A stretch of DNA of 64,000 nt from Actinacidiphila sp. DG2A-62 (GCF_035825295.1 NZ_JAYMGI010000002.1:2830001-2894000); one strand, 5' to 3'. Positions 8,089 to 17,849 are shown, counted from the stretch's first letter. Translations and numbers: made by a program. The notes: generated from the letters alone by a model not told the origin.

Positions 8089-10292
8089 ATGACCGCCGAC
8101 ATGACCGCCGACACCCCCACGACCGCGGGCACGGCCGCGGGCACGGCCGCGGACTCGACCTCGGTGACGGGCACAGCCGGCCGCCGGGTCCCCGAGGGGA
8201 CGGCGCCCGCGATGTTCGACACCGTGCTGGTCGCCAACCGCGGCGAGATCGCCGTCCGCGTGATGCGCACGCTGCGCGAGCTGGGGGTGCGCTCGGCCGC
8301 GGTGTTCACCGACGCAGACGCCGGAGCGCGGCACGTCGCGGAGGCCGACACCGCGGTGCGGATCGCCGACTACCTCTCCTCGGCCGAGCTGGTGCGGGCC
8401 GCCCGGGCCGCCGGCGCGCAGGCCGTGCACCCCGGCTACGGCTTCCTCGCCGAGAACGCCGCCTTCGCCCGCGCCTGCGCCGATGCGGGGCTGGTCTTCA
8501 TCGGGCCGCCGGCCGACGCGGTGGAGCTGATGGGCGACAAGATCCGCGCCAAGGAGACGGTGCGGGCCGCCGGGGTGCCGGTGGTGCCCGGCAGCAGCGG
8601 CAGCGGCCTCAGCGACGCCGAACTGGCGGCCGCGGCACGGGAGATCGGCATGCCGGTGCTGCTGAAGCCGTCCGCGGGCGGCGGCGGCAAGGGCATGCGC
8701 CTGGTGCGCGACGAGGCGCTGCTGGCCGAGGAGATCGCCGCCGCCCGCCGGGAGGCCCGCGGCTCCTTCGGCGACGACACCCTCCTGGTGGAGCGGTGGA
8801 TCGACCGCCCCCGGCACATCGAGATCCAGGTCCTGGCCGACGCCCACGGCACGGTGCTGCACCTCGGCGAGCGCGAGTGCTCGCTGCAGCGCCGCCACCA
8901 GAAGGTCGTCGAGGAGGCACCCTCGGTGCTGCTGGACGCCCGGACCAGGGCCGCGATGGGCGAGGCGGCGGTGCAGGCCGCCCGGTCGTGCGGCTACACG
9001 GGAGCGGGGACGGTGGAGTTCATCGTGCCGGGCGACGACCCGTCGTCGTATTACTTCATGGAGATGAACACCCGGCTCCAGGTGGAGCACCCGGTGACGG
9101 AGATGGTCACCGGACTGGACCTGGTCGCCTGGCAGTTGCGGGTGGCCGCCGGGGAGCCGCTGGACTTCGGACAGCAGGACGTGACGCTGACCGGGCACGC
9201 GGTGGAGGCCCGGATCTGCGCGGAGAGCGCCCGCCCCGCGGAGGGCCGGGTGGATTTCCTGCCCTCGGCCGGCACCGTGCTGGAACTGCGCGAGCCCGCC
9301 GGCCCGGGGTGCGGGTGGACTCCGGGCTCGCGCCCGGCACCGAGGTCGGCACGTCCTACGACCCGATGCTCGCCAAGGTCGTCGCGTACGGCCCCGACCG
9401 GGCCAACGCGCTGCGCCGACTGCGGGCCGCGCTGGCCGGCACGGTGGTGCTCGGTGTGGAGACCAACACCGGGTTCCTGCGGAGGCTGCTGGCGCACCCC
9501 GCTGTGGTGGCCGGCGACCTGGACACCGGGCTGATCGACCGGGACGCCGCCGGACTGCTGCCGGACGGCGTGCCCGACCAGGTGTACGCCGTGGCCGCGC
9601 TGCTGCGGCAGCACGCGCTGCGGCCCGCGCCCGACGCCGCGGGGTGGACCGATCCGTTCGCGGTGCCCAGCGGCTGGCGGCTGGGCGGCGAGAGTGCCTG
9701 GACCGTCCACCATCTGAAGGCCCCAGGCCGGGACCCGGTGGCCGTCCGGGTCGCCGGCGGCCGGGTGCGGATCGGCGACGCCCCGCCGTTCGAGGCCCGG
9801 CTCACCGTGGACGGGTCGCGGGCGCTGCTGGAGCACGAGGGCACGGTCACCGCGTTCGAGCACGCCGAGGACCCCGGCGGCGTCTGGCTGGGCCGTGACG
9901 GCGACAGCTGGCGCGTGCAGGTCCACGACCCCGTCGCGGCGGCCCTGCGGCTGTCGGCGGCCGGAACCGGCGGCGACGCGCTCACCGCCCCGATGCCCGG
10001 CACGGTCACGGTGGTCAAGGTCGCCAAGGGCGACGAGGTCACGGCCGGCCAAAGCCTTCTGGTGGTGGAGGCCATGAAGATGGAACACGTCATCACCGCG
10101 CCGCACGACGGGACGGTCGCCGAGATCGACGTCGCCGCGGGCGCCACGGTGGCCATGGACCAGGTGCTCGCCGTGGTGATACCGGCTGACGCCGCGGGCG
10201 CCTCCGCCGCCGTGGACGCCGCGGACGCCGACGCCGCGGGCACGGGCGCTGCCCCCGCCCCCGCTCCCGCCGACGGGAAGGACGCGTCATGA
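8089..10292 (+). CDS. accA1: Acyl-CoA carboxylase alpha subunit (biotin carboxylase-BCCP), with one-base frameshift
   Basis: Biotin carboxylase domain: [13 protein letters not shown], then the glycine-rich ATP loop [27 protein letters not shown] and [16 protein letters not shown]. The C-terminus carries the biotinyl motif [11 protein letters not shown], biotin on the Lys after AM. The reading frame breaks at the G run 9306-9309; one extra G joins LREPAGPG to [20 protein letters not shown] and yields 734 residues. ATG 8089 gives a 41-residue Thr/Ala-rich extension; ATG 8212 ([12 protein letters not shown], with GAGGGGA upstream) is the start I would expect from homologues. It makes the holoenzyme with the beta subunit seven bases upstream. 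Its stop overlaps the next start (ATGA). Confidence 0.88.
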
Positions 10293-11446
10293 CCGCCGAC
10301 GACGCCGCCAGGACGCCGCAGGCCGCGCGGGACGGCGCGCGGGAGGCCGCGGGGGCGACGGACGCCGATCCCGGTCCGCTGGCCCTCGGGCTGCCCATGG
10401 CGGTGGCCGCGCCCGGCCTGCCCCCGGCCGTGCGCATCCACGAGGTCGGCGCCCGGGACGGGCTGCAGAACGAGAAGGCGACCGTGCCGACGCGGGTGAA
10501 GGCGGAGTTCGTGCACCGGCTCGCCGATGCCGGGCTGACGACGATCGAGGCGACGAGTTTCGTGCACCCCACGTGGGTGCCCCAACTGGCCGACGCCGCC
10601 GAGCTGATGCCGCTGCTGGCCGACCTCACCGAGGACGGCGGCCGCTCCCCCGGTGTGCGGCTGCCCGTGCTGGTGCCCAACGAGCGCGGCCTGGACCGGG
10701 CGCTGGAGCTGGGCGTGCGCGAGATCGCCGTCTTCGGCAGCGCCACGGAGTCCTTCGCGCGGGCCAACCTCAACCGCACGGTGGACGAGTCGCTGGCGAT
10801 GTTCGAGCCGGTGGTGGCACGCGCCAGGGCCGCGGGAGCGAGCGTGCGCGGCTACCTGTCGATGTGCTTCGGCGACCCCTGGGAGGGCCCGGTGCCGATC
10901 GCGCAGGTCGCCGCCGTCGCCCGGCGGCTGTACGCCATGGGCTGCACCGAGCTGAGCCTCGGGGACACCATCGGGGTCGCCACGCCCGGCCACGTCACCG
11001 CCCTGCTCACCGCCCTCACCACGGGCGTGGACCCGGCCCCGGCGGCCGGCTCCGCGGCGGCCGCCGGCCCGAGCACCGGCCCACGCACCGGAACCGGGGG
11101 CGGAACCGGGGGCGGAACCGGGACCGCCGGCCCCATCCCTGTCGCACATCTGGCCGTGCACTTCCACGACACCTATGGGCAGGCCCTGTCCAACACCCTC
11201 GCCGCGCTCCAGCACGGCGTGACCGTCGTGGACGCCTCCGCCGGCGGCCTCGGCGGCTGCCCGTACGCCAAGAGCGCCACCGGCAACCTCGCCACCGAAG
11301 ACCTCGTGTGGATGCTGCACGGCCTCGGCATCCGTACCGGGGTCGACCTCGACCGCCTCAGCGCCACAAGCGTCTGGATGGCGGAGCAGCTGGGACGGCC
11401 CAGCCCGTCCCGTACCGTCCGCGCCCTGACCCACCAGGAGCAGTAG
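10289..11446 (+). CDS. hmgL: Hydroxymethylglutaryl-CoA lyase
   Basis: HMG-CoA lyase cleaves HMG-CoA to acetoacetate and acetyl-CoA, the last step of leucine breakdown. The TIM-barrel signatures are EVGARDGLQNEKA, IEATSFVHPTWVPQLADA, LSLGDTIGVATPGHV, HFHDTYGQALSN and the Cys loop GGLGGCPYAKSATGNLATED. The protein has 385 residues against about 300 in the family. The excess is a 37-residue N-terminal extension and a roughly 30-residue Ala/Gly/Thr/Pro insert (about 11029-11130) between barrel elements, encoded partly by GGAACCGGGGGC-like repeats. ATG 10289 overlaps the preceding stop (ATGA). Fourth-position order matches SCO2776-2779. Confidence 0.9.
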   Translation: MTADDAARTPQAARDGAREAAGATDADPGPLALGLPMAVAAPGLPPAVRIHEVGARDGLQNEKATVPTRVKAEFVHRLADAGLTTIEATSFVHPTWVPQLADAAELMPLLADLTEDGGRSPGVRLPVLVPNERGLDRALELGVREIAVFGSATESFARANLNRTVDESLAMFEPVVARARAAGASVRGYLSMCFGDPWEGPVPIAQVAAVARRLYAMGCTELSLGDTIGVATPGHVTALLTALTTGVDPAPAAGSAAAAGPSTGPRTGTGGGTGGGTGTAGPIPVAHLAVHFHDTYGQALSNTLAALQHGVTVVDASAGGLGGCPYAKSATGNLATEDLVWMLHGLGIRTGVDLDRLSATSVWMAEQLGRPSPSRTVRALTHQEQ

Positions 11447-11448
11447 CC

Positions 11449-12615
11449 ATGTCGATCGACCACCGCCTCTCCGAGGAGCACGAGCAGCTGCGCGCGACCG
11501 TCGCGGAGTTCGCCCACGACGTGATCGCCCCGAAGATCGGCGACTTCTACGAGCGGGAGGAGTTCCCGTACGAGATCGTGCGGGAGATGGGCCGGATGGG
11601 CCTGTTCGGGCTGCCGTTCCCCGAGGAGTACGGCGGCATGGGCGGCGACTACCTGGCGCTGGGCCTGGCGCTGGAGGAGCTGGCCCGGGTGGACTCCTCG
11701 GTGGCGATCACCCTGGAGGCCGGGGTGTCGCTGGGCGCGATGCCGGTGTTCCGGTTCGGCACCGAGGAGCAGAAGAAGACCTGGCTGCCGAAGCTGTGCT
11801 CCGGGGAGATGCTGGGCGCGTTCGGGCTGACCGAGCCGGACGGCGGCTCGGACGCCGGGGGCACCCGTACCACCGCCCGGCTCGACGAGACCACCGGCGA
11901 GTGGGTGATCAACGGCACCAAGTGCTTCATCACCAACTCCGGCACGGACATCACCGGCCTGGTCACCGTGACCGCCGTGACCGGCCGCAAGCCGGACGGC
12001 CGGCCGCGGATCTCCTCGATCATCGTGCCGTCGGGCACCCCCGGGTTCACGGTGTCGAAGAAGTACAGCAAGGTCGGCTGGAACGCCTCGGACACCCGCG
12101 AGCTGTCCTTCACCGACTGCCGGGTCCCGGCGGCGAACCTGCTGGGCGAGGAGGGCCGCGGGTACGCCCAGTTCCTGCGCATCCTGGACGAGGGCCGGAT
12201 CGCGATCTCGGCGCTGGCCACCGGACTGGCCCAGGGCTGTGTGGACGAGTCGCTGGCGTACGCGCGGCAGCGCGAGGCGTTCGGACGGCCGATCGGCGCC
12301 AACCAGGCGATCCAGTTCAAGATCGCCGACATGGAGATGCGGGCCTACACCGCGCGGCTGGCCTGGCGGGACGCGGCGTCGCGGCTGGTGCGCGGCGAGC
12401 CGTTCAAGAAGGAGGCGGCGCTCGCCAAGCTCTACTCCTCCGAGATCGCGGTGACCAACGCCCGCGAGGCCACCCAGGTGCACGGCGGCTACGGCTTCAT
12501 GAACGAGTACCCGGTGGCCCGGATGTGGCGCGACGCGAAGATCCTGGAGATCGGCGAGGGCACGAGCGAGGTGCAGCGGATGCTGATCGCGCGGGAGCTG
12601 GGCATGACCGGCTGA
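11449..12615 (+). CDS. acdH: Acyl-CoA dehydrogenase (short/branched-chain, AcdH-like)
   Basis: This 388-residue acyl-CoA dehydrogenase has AFGLTEPDGGSDAGGTRT and CFITNSGTDITG for FAD/substrate binding, and the catalytic Glu in EIGEGTSEVQRMLIARELG near the C-terminus. It therefore differs from the leftward paralogue, which has Gly there. ATG 11449 is two bases after the hmgL stop. The operon context (carboxylase, lyase) makes isovaleryl-CoA or another branched short acyl-CoA the probable substrate. Confidence 0.9.
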   Translation: MSIDHRLSEEHEQLRATVAEFAHDVIAPKIGDFYEREEFPYEIVREMGRMGLFGLPFPEEYGGMGGDYLALGLALEELARVDSSVAITLEAGVSLGAMPVFRFGTEEQKKTWLPKLCSGEMLGAFGLTEPDGGSDAGGTRTTARLDETTGEWVINGTKCFITNSGTDITGLVTVTAVTGRKPDGRPRISSIIVPSGTPGFTVSKKYSKVGWNASDTRELSFTDCRVPAANLLGEEGRGYAQFLRILDEGRIAISALATGLAQGCVDESLAYARQREAFGRPIGANQAIQFKIADMEMRAYTARLAWRDAASRLVRGEPFKKEAALAKLYSSEIAVTNAREATQVHGGYGFMNEYPVARMWRDAKILEIGEGTSEVQRMLIARELGMTG

Positions 12616-12721
12616 GCACCCGCACCGCCGCCGCGCCGCCCCGCCGCCGCGCCGTCCCGCCGCCCCGGCGCTCCCCGGCCGCTCCGCGCGCCTGTCCGAC
12701 GCCCGCGCGGGGCGGGTGAGA

Positions 12722-14437
12722 TCAGGACGCCGGCCAGTCCACCTGCGGCGAGCGGTAGTAGTCGATCCCCATCGCCGCCCAGCGCGGGCCCTGCGCGGCC
12801 AGGCGCACCCGATAGGCGTCCCAGTCGTGCGTGGCCTGCGGGGACCAGCCGATCTCGGCGATGCCGGGCAGGCGCGGGAAGGTCATGTAGTCCATGTCCT
12901 TGTTCGCCTGGAGCGTCTCGGTCCACAGCGCCGCCTCGACGCCCCGCACGGCGCCCGCGGGGACGCCCTGGACGAAGGTCGCCGGGTCCCAGTCGTAGGA
13001 GGTGCGCACGTCGACGTAGCCGGCCCAGTGCTTGCCGACCGGGGTGGAGGCGTCGTACTGCATGTCGAGGTAGGAGCGGTTGGCCGGTGACATGATCAGC
13101 CCGGTGCCGGCCTGGGCGGCCTTGGCGACGTCGGCCTCGTTGCCCGCCGTCCCCCAGTACTGGGCGAGGGCGCCGGGGGCCGGGTGCGCGGAGTCGATCT
13201 GGTGCCAGCCGACCGCGGTCTTGCCGTGGGCGGCAACGATCTGCTGGGCCCGGTCGGTGTAGGTGGCGTAGTCGGCGGCGCTGGTGGACTGCGCCTCGTC
13301 GCCGCCGATGTGCACGTACGGCCCCGGGGTGAGGGCGGCGATCTCGCGCACGACGTCGTCCAGGAAGGTGTACGTGACCTCCTTGGGCGCGCAGAAGGAG
13401 CTGAAGCCGACCGCGGTGCCGGTGTAGAGGGCCGGGGCCTTGCCGTCGCAGTTCAGCTCGGCGTACGAGGCGAGCGCGGCGTTGCTGTGGCCGGGGCCGT
13501 CGATCTCGGGGACGACGGTGAGGAAGCGGGAGGCGGCGTAGCGGACGATCTCCCGGTAGTCGGCCTGCGTGTAGTAGCCGCCGGAGCCGCCGCCGACCTG
13601 GGTGCTGCCGCCGTAGGAGGCGAGGCGCGGCCAGGAGTCGATCGCGATGCGCCAGCCCTGGTCGTCGGTGAGGTGCAGGTGCAGCGTGTTGATCTTGTAC
13701 AGGGCGTACTGGTCGATGGCGCGCTCGACCTGGGCGACGGTCAGGAAGTGCCGGGCGGAGTCGAGCATCGCGCCGCGGTAGGCGTAGCGCGGCACGTCGC
13801 GGATGTCGGCGTCGGGCACGGTCCACGCGACGCCGGAAACAGCGTCGTGGCTCTCGACGGCGGCGGGCAGCAGCTGACGCAGGGTCTGCACGCCGTGGAA
13901 GAGGCCCGCCGGGGTGCGGGCGGTGACGGTGACGGCCTGCGCGGTGGTACGCAGCCGGTAGCCCTCGTCGCCGAGGCCCGGATCGGCGGAGTCCAGCGCG
14001 AGCACGATGCCCGCGGGGTCGGCGTCGCGTCCGCCCTCGCCGTCGGCGGTACGGCTCTGCTCGACCGGCAGCGGGTAGCCGGTGGCCGGGCGCAGCAGCG
14101 CGGCGGCGTAGTCGGCGACCGCGTGGGCCTCCGGCGAGCCGGCGTCGGGGGCGTCGGCCCCGCCGTCGACCTCGATCCGCGTCCCGGAGGTGATGCGGAA
14201 GGCGCCGCCGCCGGCCTGCACCGCGGCCGGCACGGGGATGACCCGCGCGTCGACTTCCGCCGCGGCGGCCCGCGAGGCGGCCGAGCCGGAGCCCGAGGCC
14301 GAGCCCGAGGCGGTCGCGGCGCCCGAAGCGGCCCCGGGCGCGGACCCCGGCGGGGAGGACGCGGCGCGCGCGCCGGCGGCCGTGGCACCGGACGCCAACA
14401 GCAGGGCGCACAGCACCCGGGGCAGCGCCCCTCGCAT
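12722..14437 (-). CDS. Secreted beta-N-acetylhexosaminidase (GH20)
   Basis: This is a 571-residue exported GH20 enzyme that removes terminal GlcNAc from chitooligosaccharides. ATG 14437 (MRGALPRVLCALLLASG) opens a typical signal peptide; a GTG-type start upstream at 14566 would add 43 unstructured residues and is less likely. After an Ala/Gly/Ser-rich linker comes the GH20b domain, then the barrel with NTLHLHLTDDQGWRIAIDSW, PEIDGPGHSNAAL and the catalytic Asp-Glu pair in VHIGGDEAQS. The substrate-binding Trp residues (ALWTET) are present. It corresponds to SCO2786, the characterised S. coelicolor hexosaminidase. It may feed GlcNAc to metabolism next to GlmS and works with the GH18 chitinase further right. 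Confidence 0.93.
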   Translation of the reverse strand: MRGALPRVLCALLLASGATAAGARAASSPPGSAPGAASGAATASGSASGSGSAASRAAAAEVDARVIPVPAAVQAGGGAFRITSGTRIEVDGGADAPDAGSPEAHAVADYAAALLRPATGYPLPVEQSRTADGEGGRDADPAGIVLALDSADPGLGDEGYRLRTTAQAVTVTARTPAGLFHGVQTLRQLLPAAVESHDAVSGVAWTVPDADIRDVPRYAYRGAMLDSARHFLTVAQVERAIDQYALYKINTLHLHLTDDQGWRIAIDSWPRLASYGGSTQVGGGSGGYYTQADYREIVRYAASRFLTVVPEIDGPGHSNAALASYAELNCDGKAPALYTGTAVGFSSFCAPKEVTYTFLDDVVREIAALTPGPYVHIGGDEAQSTSAADYATYTDRAQQIVAAHGKTAVGWHQIDSAHPAPGALAQYWGTAGNEADVAKAAQAGTGLIMSPANRSYLDMQYDASTPVGKHWAGYVDVRTSYDWDPATFVQGVPAGAVRGVEAALWTETLQANKDMDYMTFPRLPGIAEIGWSPQATHDWDAYRVRLAAQGPRWAAMGIDYYRSPQVDWPAS

Positions 14438-14890
14438 CCGCGGCGCCCCCCGGCCCGACCGGCCGCCCGACCGCGACGGCCCGCAGGCCCCGGACGGCCC
14501 GGAGCGCTCGCCCTCGGACGCCGCCTCGGACCCGTACGTCCACGCAAAAGCCCTGACTCGTCTCACGCCCCACGACTACCCCCGCGCCCCGGGGCGGTCA
14601 AGGCGACCGGGCCGCCCCACCCCGGACCGCCACCCGCCCGGCCCCGCGCCGCCCCCGACGCCGGCCCCGGCACCGGCCCCGACGCCGACCCCGGCACCGC
14701 GCCGGCACCGCGCCGCCCACACCCGCCGCCACGTCACGCCGAGCAGCCCCGAGCAGCCCCGAGCAGCCCCTGAGCCACCCTCGAAGCGACCCCCGAAGCG
14801 ACCCCCGCCCCTCTCCTCGCGCCTCCTCACCCCTCCTCACCCCTTTGGCCGCGCTTGCGCGGCTGATCTGCCCGGAATCGGGCAGGATTC
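14438..14890. other. Divergent intergenic region with short GC-rich repeats
   Basis: This 450-base region separates the hexosaminidase from the small protein at 14891. It holds short tandem repeats, including three copies of GAGCAGCCCC (14741-14770), repeated GAAGCGACCCCC and CTCCTCACCC units. Just before the next gene a hairpin TGCCCG-GAAT-CGGGCA (about 14869-14884) occurs. No convincing gene or RNA was seen. Confidence 0.5.
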
Positions 14891-15202
14891 TTGCAAAGCA
14901 AAGATGATCACACCAGTATTCGTCGGGTGCTCGAACGCCGGACGCCGTACGACGACCTGATCGACCACCTGGTGCGCACCACCCCGCTGCACCGAGGGGA
15001 GGCCGGGCGGGTGGTGCTGGACGTCCTCGCGTACTTCGACGAGACGACGGAGGAGTTCGTCCGCCGGCGGCACCGCGAACTCCAGGCGAAGGGCATGGTG
15101 AACACCGAGATCTTCGAACGCATCGGCGAGGAGCTGCCGCACCGGGCGGTGGCGCCGCCCGCCCTCTCGGCCCGGCAGCTGCGCCGCATCGTCTACGGCT
15201 GA
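14891..15202 (+). CDS. Small conserved protein upstream of glmS
   Basis: This is a 103-residue soluble, charged protein without signal peptide or membrane segment (for example YDDLIDHLVRTTPLHRGEAG, then VVLDVLAYFDETTEEFVRRR and the end LSARQLRRIVYG). I recognise it as a conserved streptomycete hypothetical found beside glmS but know no function. The start is uncertain: TTG 14891 (GCAGGA upstream) or GTG 14927. The helical predicted character and end-to-end conservation suggest a small regulatory or adaptor protein (inference). It is separated from glmS by 201 bases of low-complexity sequence. Confidence 0.75.
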   Translation: MQSKDDHTSIRRVLERRTPYDDLIDHLVRTTPLHRGEAGRVVLDVLAYFDETTEEFVRRRHRELQAKGMVNTEIFERIGEELPHRAVAPPALSARQLRRIVYG

Positions 15203-15403
15203 CCCGGCCGCCCCCGGGCACGGCGCGCCTCCCCCGGACACGCCGCGCGCCCCGCCCCACAGCGCACCCACGAGCATCCACGAGCACCCGGAAGCACCCC
15301 CGCAAGCACCCAACCGAGCCCCCACGAGCACCACGCGCGGCGCCCCACCCTCACGCCGGAGGCCGGCCGCGACCGGACAGGAACAACGGAAAAGAGACGG
15401 AAC

Positions 15404-17218
15404 ATGTGCGGAATCGTCGGTTACATCGGCAGGCGCGACGTCGCGCCGCTGCTGCTGGAGGGCCTGCAGAGGCTGGAGTACCGCGGCTACGACTCGGCCG
15501 GCGTGGTGATCCACGGCAAGTCCGGCGAGCTGCGCGCGGTCAAGGCCAAGGGCCGGGTGCGCGAGCTGGAGAGCCGCATCCCCAAGCGGTTCGCCGGCAC
15601 CACCGGCATCGCGCACACCCGCTGGGCCACCCACGGCGCGCCGAGCGACGAGAACGCGCACCCCCACCTGGACAGCGAGAGCAAGGTCGCCGTCGTCCAC
15701 AACGGGATCATCGACAACGCCTCCGAGCTGCGCGCCAAGCTCGTCGCCGACGGCACGGTCTTCGCCTCCGACACCGACACCGAGGTGCTCGCCCACCTGA
15801 TCGGCCGCGCCCAGGCCGAGACCCTGGAGAAGAAGGTCAGCGAGGCGCTGCGGTCGATCGAGGGGACCTACGGCCTCGCGGTGATGCACCGCGACTTCCC
15901 CGACCGCATCGTGGTGGCCCGCAACGGCTCGCCCGTGGTGCTGGGCATCGGCGAGAAGGAGATGTTCGTCGCCTCCGACGTGGCGGCGCTGATCGCGCAC
16001 ACCCGCCAGGTCGTCACCCTCGGGGACGGCGAGATGGCCACGCTCAAGGCCGACGACTTCCGCACGTACACCACCGAGGGCTCGCTGACCACGGCGACGC
16101 CGACCACGGTGGAGTGGGAGGCCGAGTCGTACGACATGGGCGGCCACGACACGTACATGCACAAGGAGATCGCCGAGCAGGCCGAGGCGGTGGACCGGGT
16201 GCTGCGCGGGCGGATCGACGACCGGTTCGCCACCGTGCACCTGGGCGGGCTGAACCTGGAGCCGGGCGAGGCCCGCCGGGTGCGGCGGATCAAGATCCTC
16301 GGCTGCGGCACCAGCTACCACGCGGGCCAGATCGGCGCCCAGCTCATCGAGGAGCTTGCCCGCATCCCCGCGGACGCCGAGCCGGCCTCGGAGTTCCGCT
16401 ACCGCAACCCGGTGGTGGACCCCGACACCCTGTACGTCGCCGTGTCGCAGTCCGGCGAGACCTACGACGTGCTGGCCGCGGTCCAGGAGCTGAAGCGCAA
16501 GGGCGCGCGGGTGCTCGGCGTGGTCAACGTGGTGGGCTCGGCGATCGCCCGCGAGGCCGACGGCGGCACCTATGTGCACGCGGGCCCCGAGGTGTGCGTG
16601 GTGTCCACCAAGTGCTTCACCAACACGGTGGTGGCCTTCGCGCTGCTCGCGCTGCACCTGGGCCGTATCCGCGACCTGTCGGTCTCCGACGGCCGGCGGA
16701 TCATCGAGGGCCTGCGCCGGCTACCCGGCCAGATCGACGACATCCTCAAGACCGAGCCGGAGATCAAGCGGCTCGCCAAGAGCTACGCGGACGCCAAGTC
16801 GATGCTCTTCATCGGCCGGGTGCGCGGCTTCCCGGTGGCGCGCGAGGCGTCGCTGAAGCTCAAGGAGGTCTCGTACATCCACGCCGAGGCGTACCCGGCG
16901 AGCGAGCTGAAGCACGGGCCGCTGGCGCTGATCGAGCCGGCGATGCCGACCGTGGCGATCGTGCCGGACGACGACCTGCTGGAGAAGAACCGGGCGGCGA
17001 TGGAGGAGATCAAGGCGCGCAGCGGGCGCATCCTGGCGGTCGCCCACCAGGAGCAGGAGAAGGCCGACCACACGATCGTGGTGCCCAAGAACGAGGACGA
17101 GCTGGACCCGATCCTGATGGGCATCCCGCTGCAGCTGTTCGCCTACCACACGGCGCTGGCGCTGGGCCGCGACATCGACAAGCCGCGCAACCTCGCGAAG
17201 TCCGTCACCGTGGAGTGA
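15404..17218 (+). CDS. glmS: Glutamine-fructose-6-phosphate aminotransferase (isomerizing)
   Basis: This 604-residue enzyme makes glucosamine-6-phosphate from fructose-6-phosphate and glutamine. It begins CGIVGYIGRRDVAPLLLEGL, where Cys1 after Met removal is the glutaminase nucleophile. The N-terminal class II glutaminase also shows GIAHTRWATHGAP and VVHNGIIDN. Two SIS domains follow with GCGTSYHAG, SQSGETYDVL, STKCFTNT and the C-terminal KSVTVE tail. The length matches the family exactly. No glmS ribozyme is apparent upstream. A gene at this position in S. coelicolor is the second glmS copy (SCO2789), so a housekeeping copy probably lies elsewhere. Confidence 0.95.
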   Translation: MCGIVGYIGRRDVAPLLLEGLQRLEYRGYDSAGVVIHGKSGELRAVKAKGRVRELESRIPKRFAGTTGIAHTRWATHGAPSDENAHPHLDSESKVAVVHNGIIDNASELRAKLVADGTVFASDTDTEVLAHLIGRAQAETLEKKVSEALRSIEGTYGLAVMHRDFPDRIVVARNGSPVVLGIGEKEMFVASDVAALIAHTRQVVTLGDGEMATLKADDFRTYTTEGSLTTATPTTVEWEAESYDMGGHDTYMHKEIAEQAEAVDRVLRGRIDDRFATVHLGGLNLEPGEARRVRRIKILGCGTSYHAGQIGAQLIEELARIPADAEPASEFRYRNPVVDPDTLYVAVSQSGETYDVLAAVQELKRKGARVLGVVNVVGSAIAREADGGTYVHAGPEVCVVSTKCFTNTVVAFALLALHLGRIRDLSVSDGRRIIEGLRRLPGQIDDILKTEPEIKRLAKSYADAKSMLFIGRVRGFPVAREASLKLKEVSYIHAEAYPASELKHGPLALIEPAMPTVAIVPDDDLLEKNRAAMEEIKARSGRILAVAHQEQEKADHTIVVPKNEDELDPILMGIPLQLFAYHTALALGRDIDKPRNLAKSVTVE

Positions 17219-17232
17219 GGATCACCGGCCGA

Positions 17233-17275
17233 GTGGGTCTCACCCGGAGTGTGCGGGTCGCCAGGTGAGACTCAC
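17233..17275. terminator. Terminator between convergent glmS and universal stress gene
   Basis: GTGGGTCTCACC (17233-17244) pairs with GGTGAGACTCAC (17264-17275), 11 of 12 positions. It lies between the stops of the convergent glmS and universal stress protein genes, so it can serve both strands. Confidence 0.65.
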
Positions 17276-17288
17276 CGTGCAGTGAGCG

Positions 17289-17849
17289 TCACGGAATGAC
17301 GACCACCGGTCGCTGGGCGCGGCGGGCCAGGCGCCCGGCGACCGATCCGAAGATCCGGCCGGCCAGCCCGTGGGTCCCGCCGACCACGATCGCGTCGGCC
17401 TCGTACTCGCGGCCGACCTCCTCCAGCTCGTGGCAGATGTCGCCGCCGCGCTCCACCAGCACCCAGGAGATCTCGGCGAGGTGGTCGGCGCAGGCCAGCT
17501 CCAGGCCGAGCACCTCGGTGCGGTGGTCGGGGACGTCGACGAAGACCGGTGGCTCACAGCCGGCCCAGACCGTGGCCGGCAACCGGTTGGCCACGTGCAC
17601 GATGATCAGCGCGGAGTGCGTCCTGCGGGCCATGCCCACGGCGTACGCCAGCGCGCGCTCGCTGGACAGGGAGCCGTCGAAGCCCACCACCACGCCGTGC
17701 CGGAAGGCCGGGTCGCACGCGTGGCTCTCTTCCGTGGCGCGTTCGGGCAGCGCCGCCGACTCGGCGAGGGACGGCCTGCGGTCCGCAGGGGCCCCGCGCT
17801 CGGCGGGCGGCCTGCGGTCGGCGGGCTCGGGAATCTCATGACCGGCCAT
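17289..17849 (-). CDS. Universal stress protein (UspA family)
   Basis: This is a 186-residue protein with one Usp domain after a 50-residue Pro/Glu/Arg-rich leader. The domain opens VVVGFDGSLSSERALAYAV and ends AIVVGGTHGLAGRIFGSV then ARRAQRPVVVIP, which fits the ATP-binding G-x2-G-x9-G-S pattern. ATG 17849 is chosen because upstream sequence is not conserved. Family members bind ATP and respond to hypoxia or stationary phase; the partner is unknown. It converges with glmS and diverges from adpA. Confidence 0.88.
   Translation of the reverse strand: MAGHEIPEPADRRPPAERGAPADRRPSLAESAALPERATEESHACDPAFRHGVVVGFDGSLSSERALAYAVGMARRTHSALIIVHVANRLPATVWAGCEPPVFVDVPDHRTEVLGLELACADHLAEISWVLVERGGDICHELEEVGREYEADAIVVGGTHGLAGRIFGSVAGRLARRAQRPVVVIP

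Noticed and set aside
15404..15420. glmS ribozyme or riboswitch upstream of glmS
   Set aside because: The 200-base leader is repetitive CACGAGCACC-type sequence with no ribozyme core; such ribozymes are not expected in actinomycetes.
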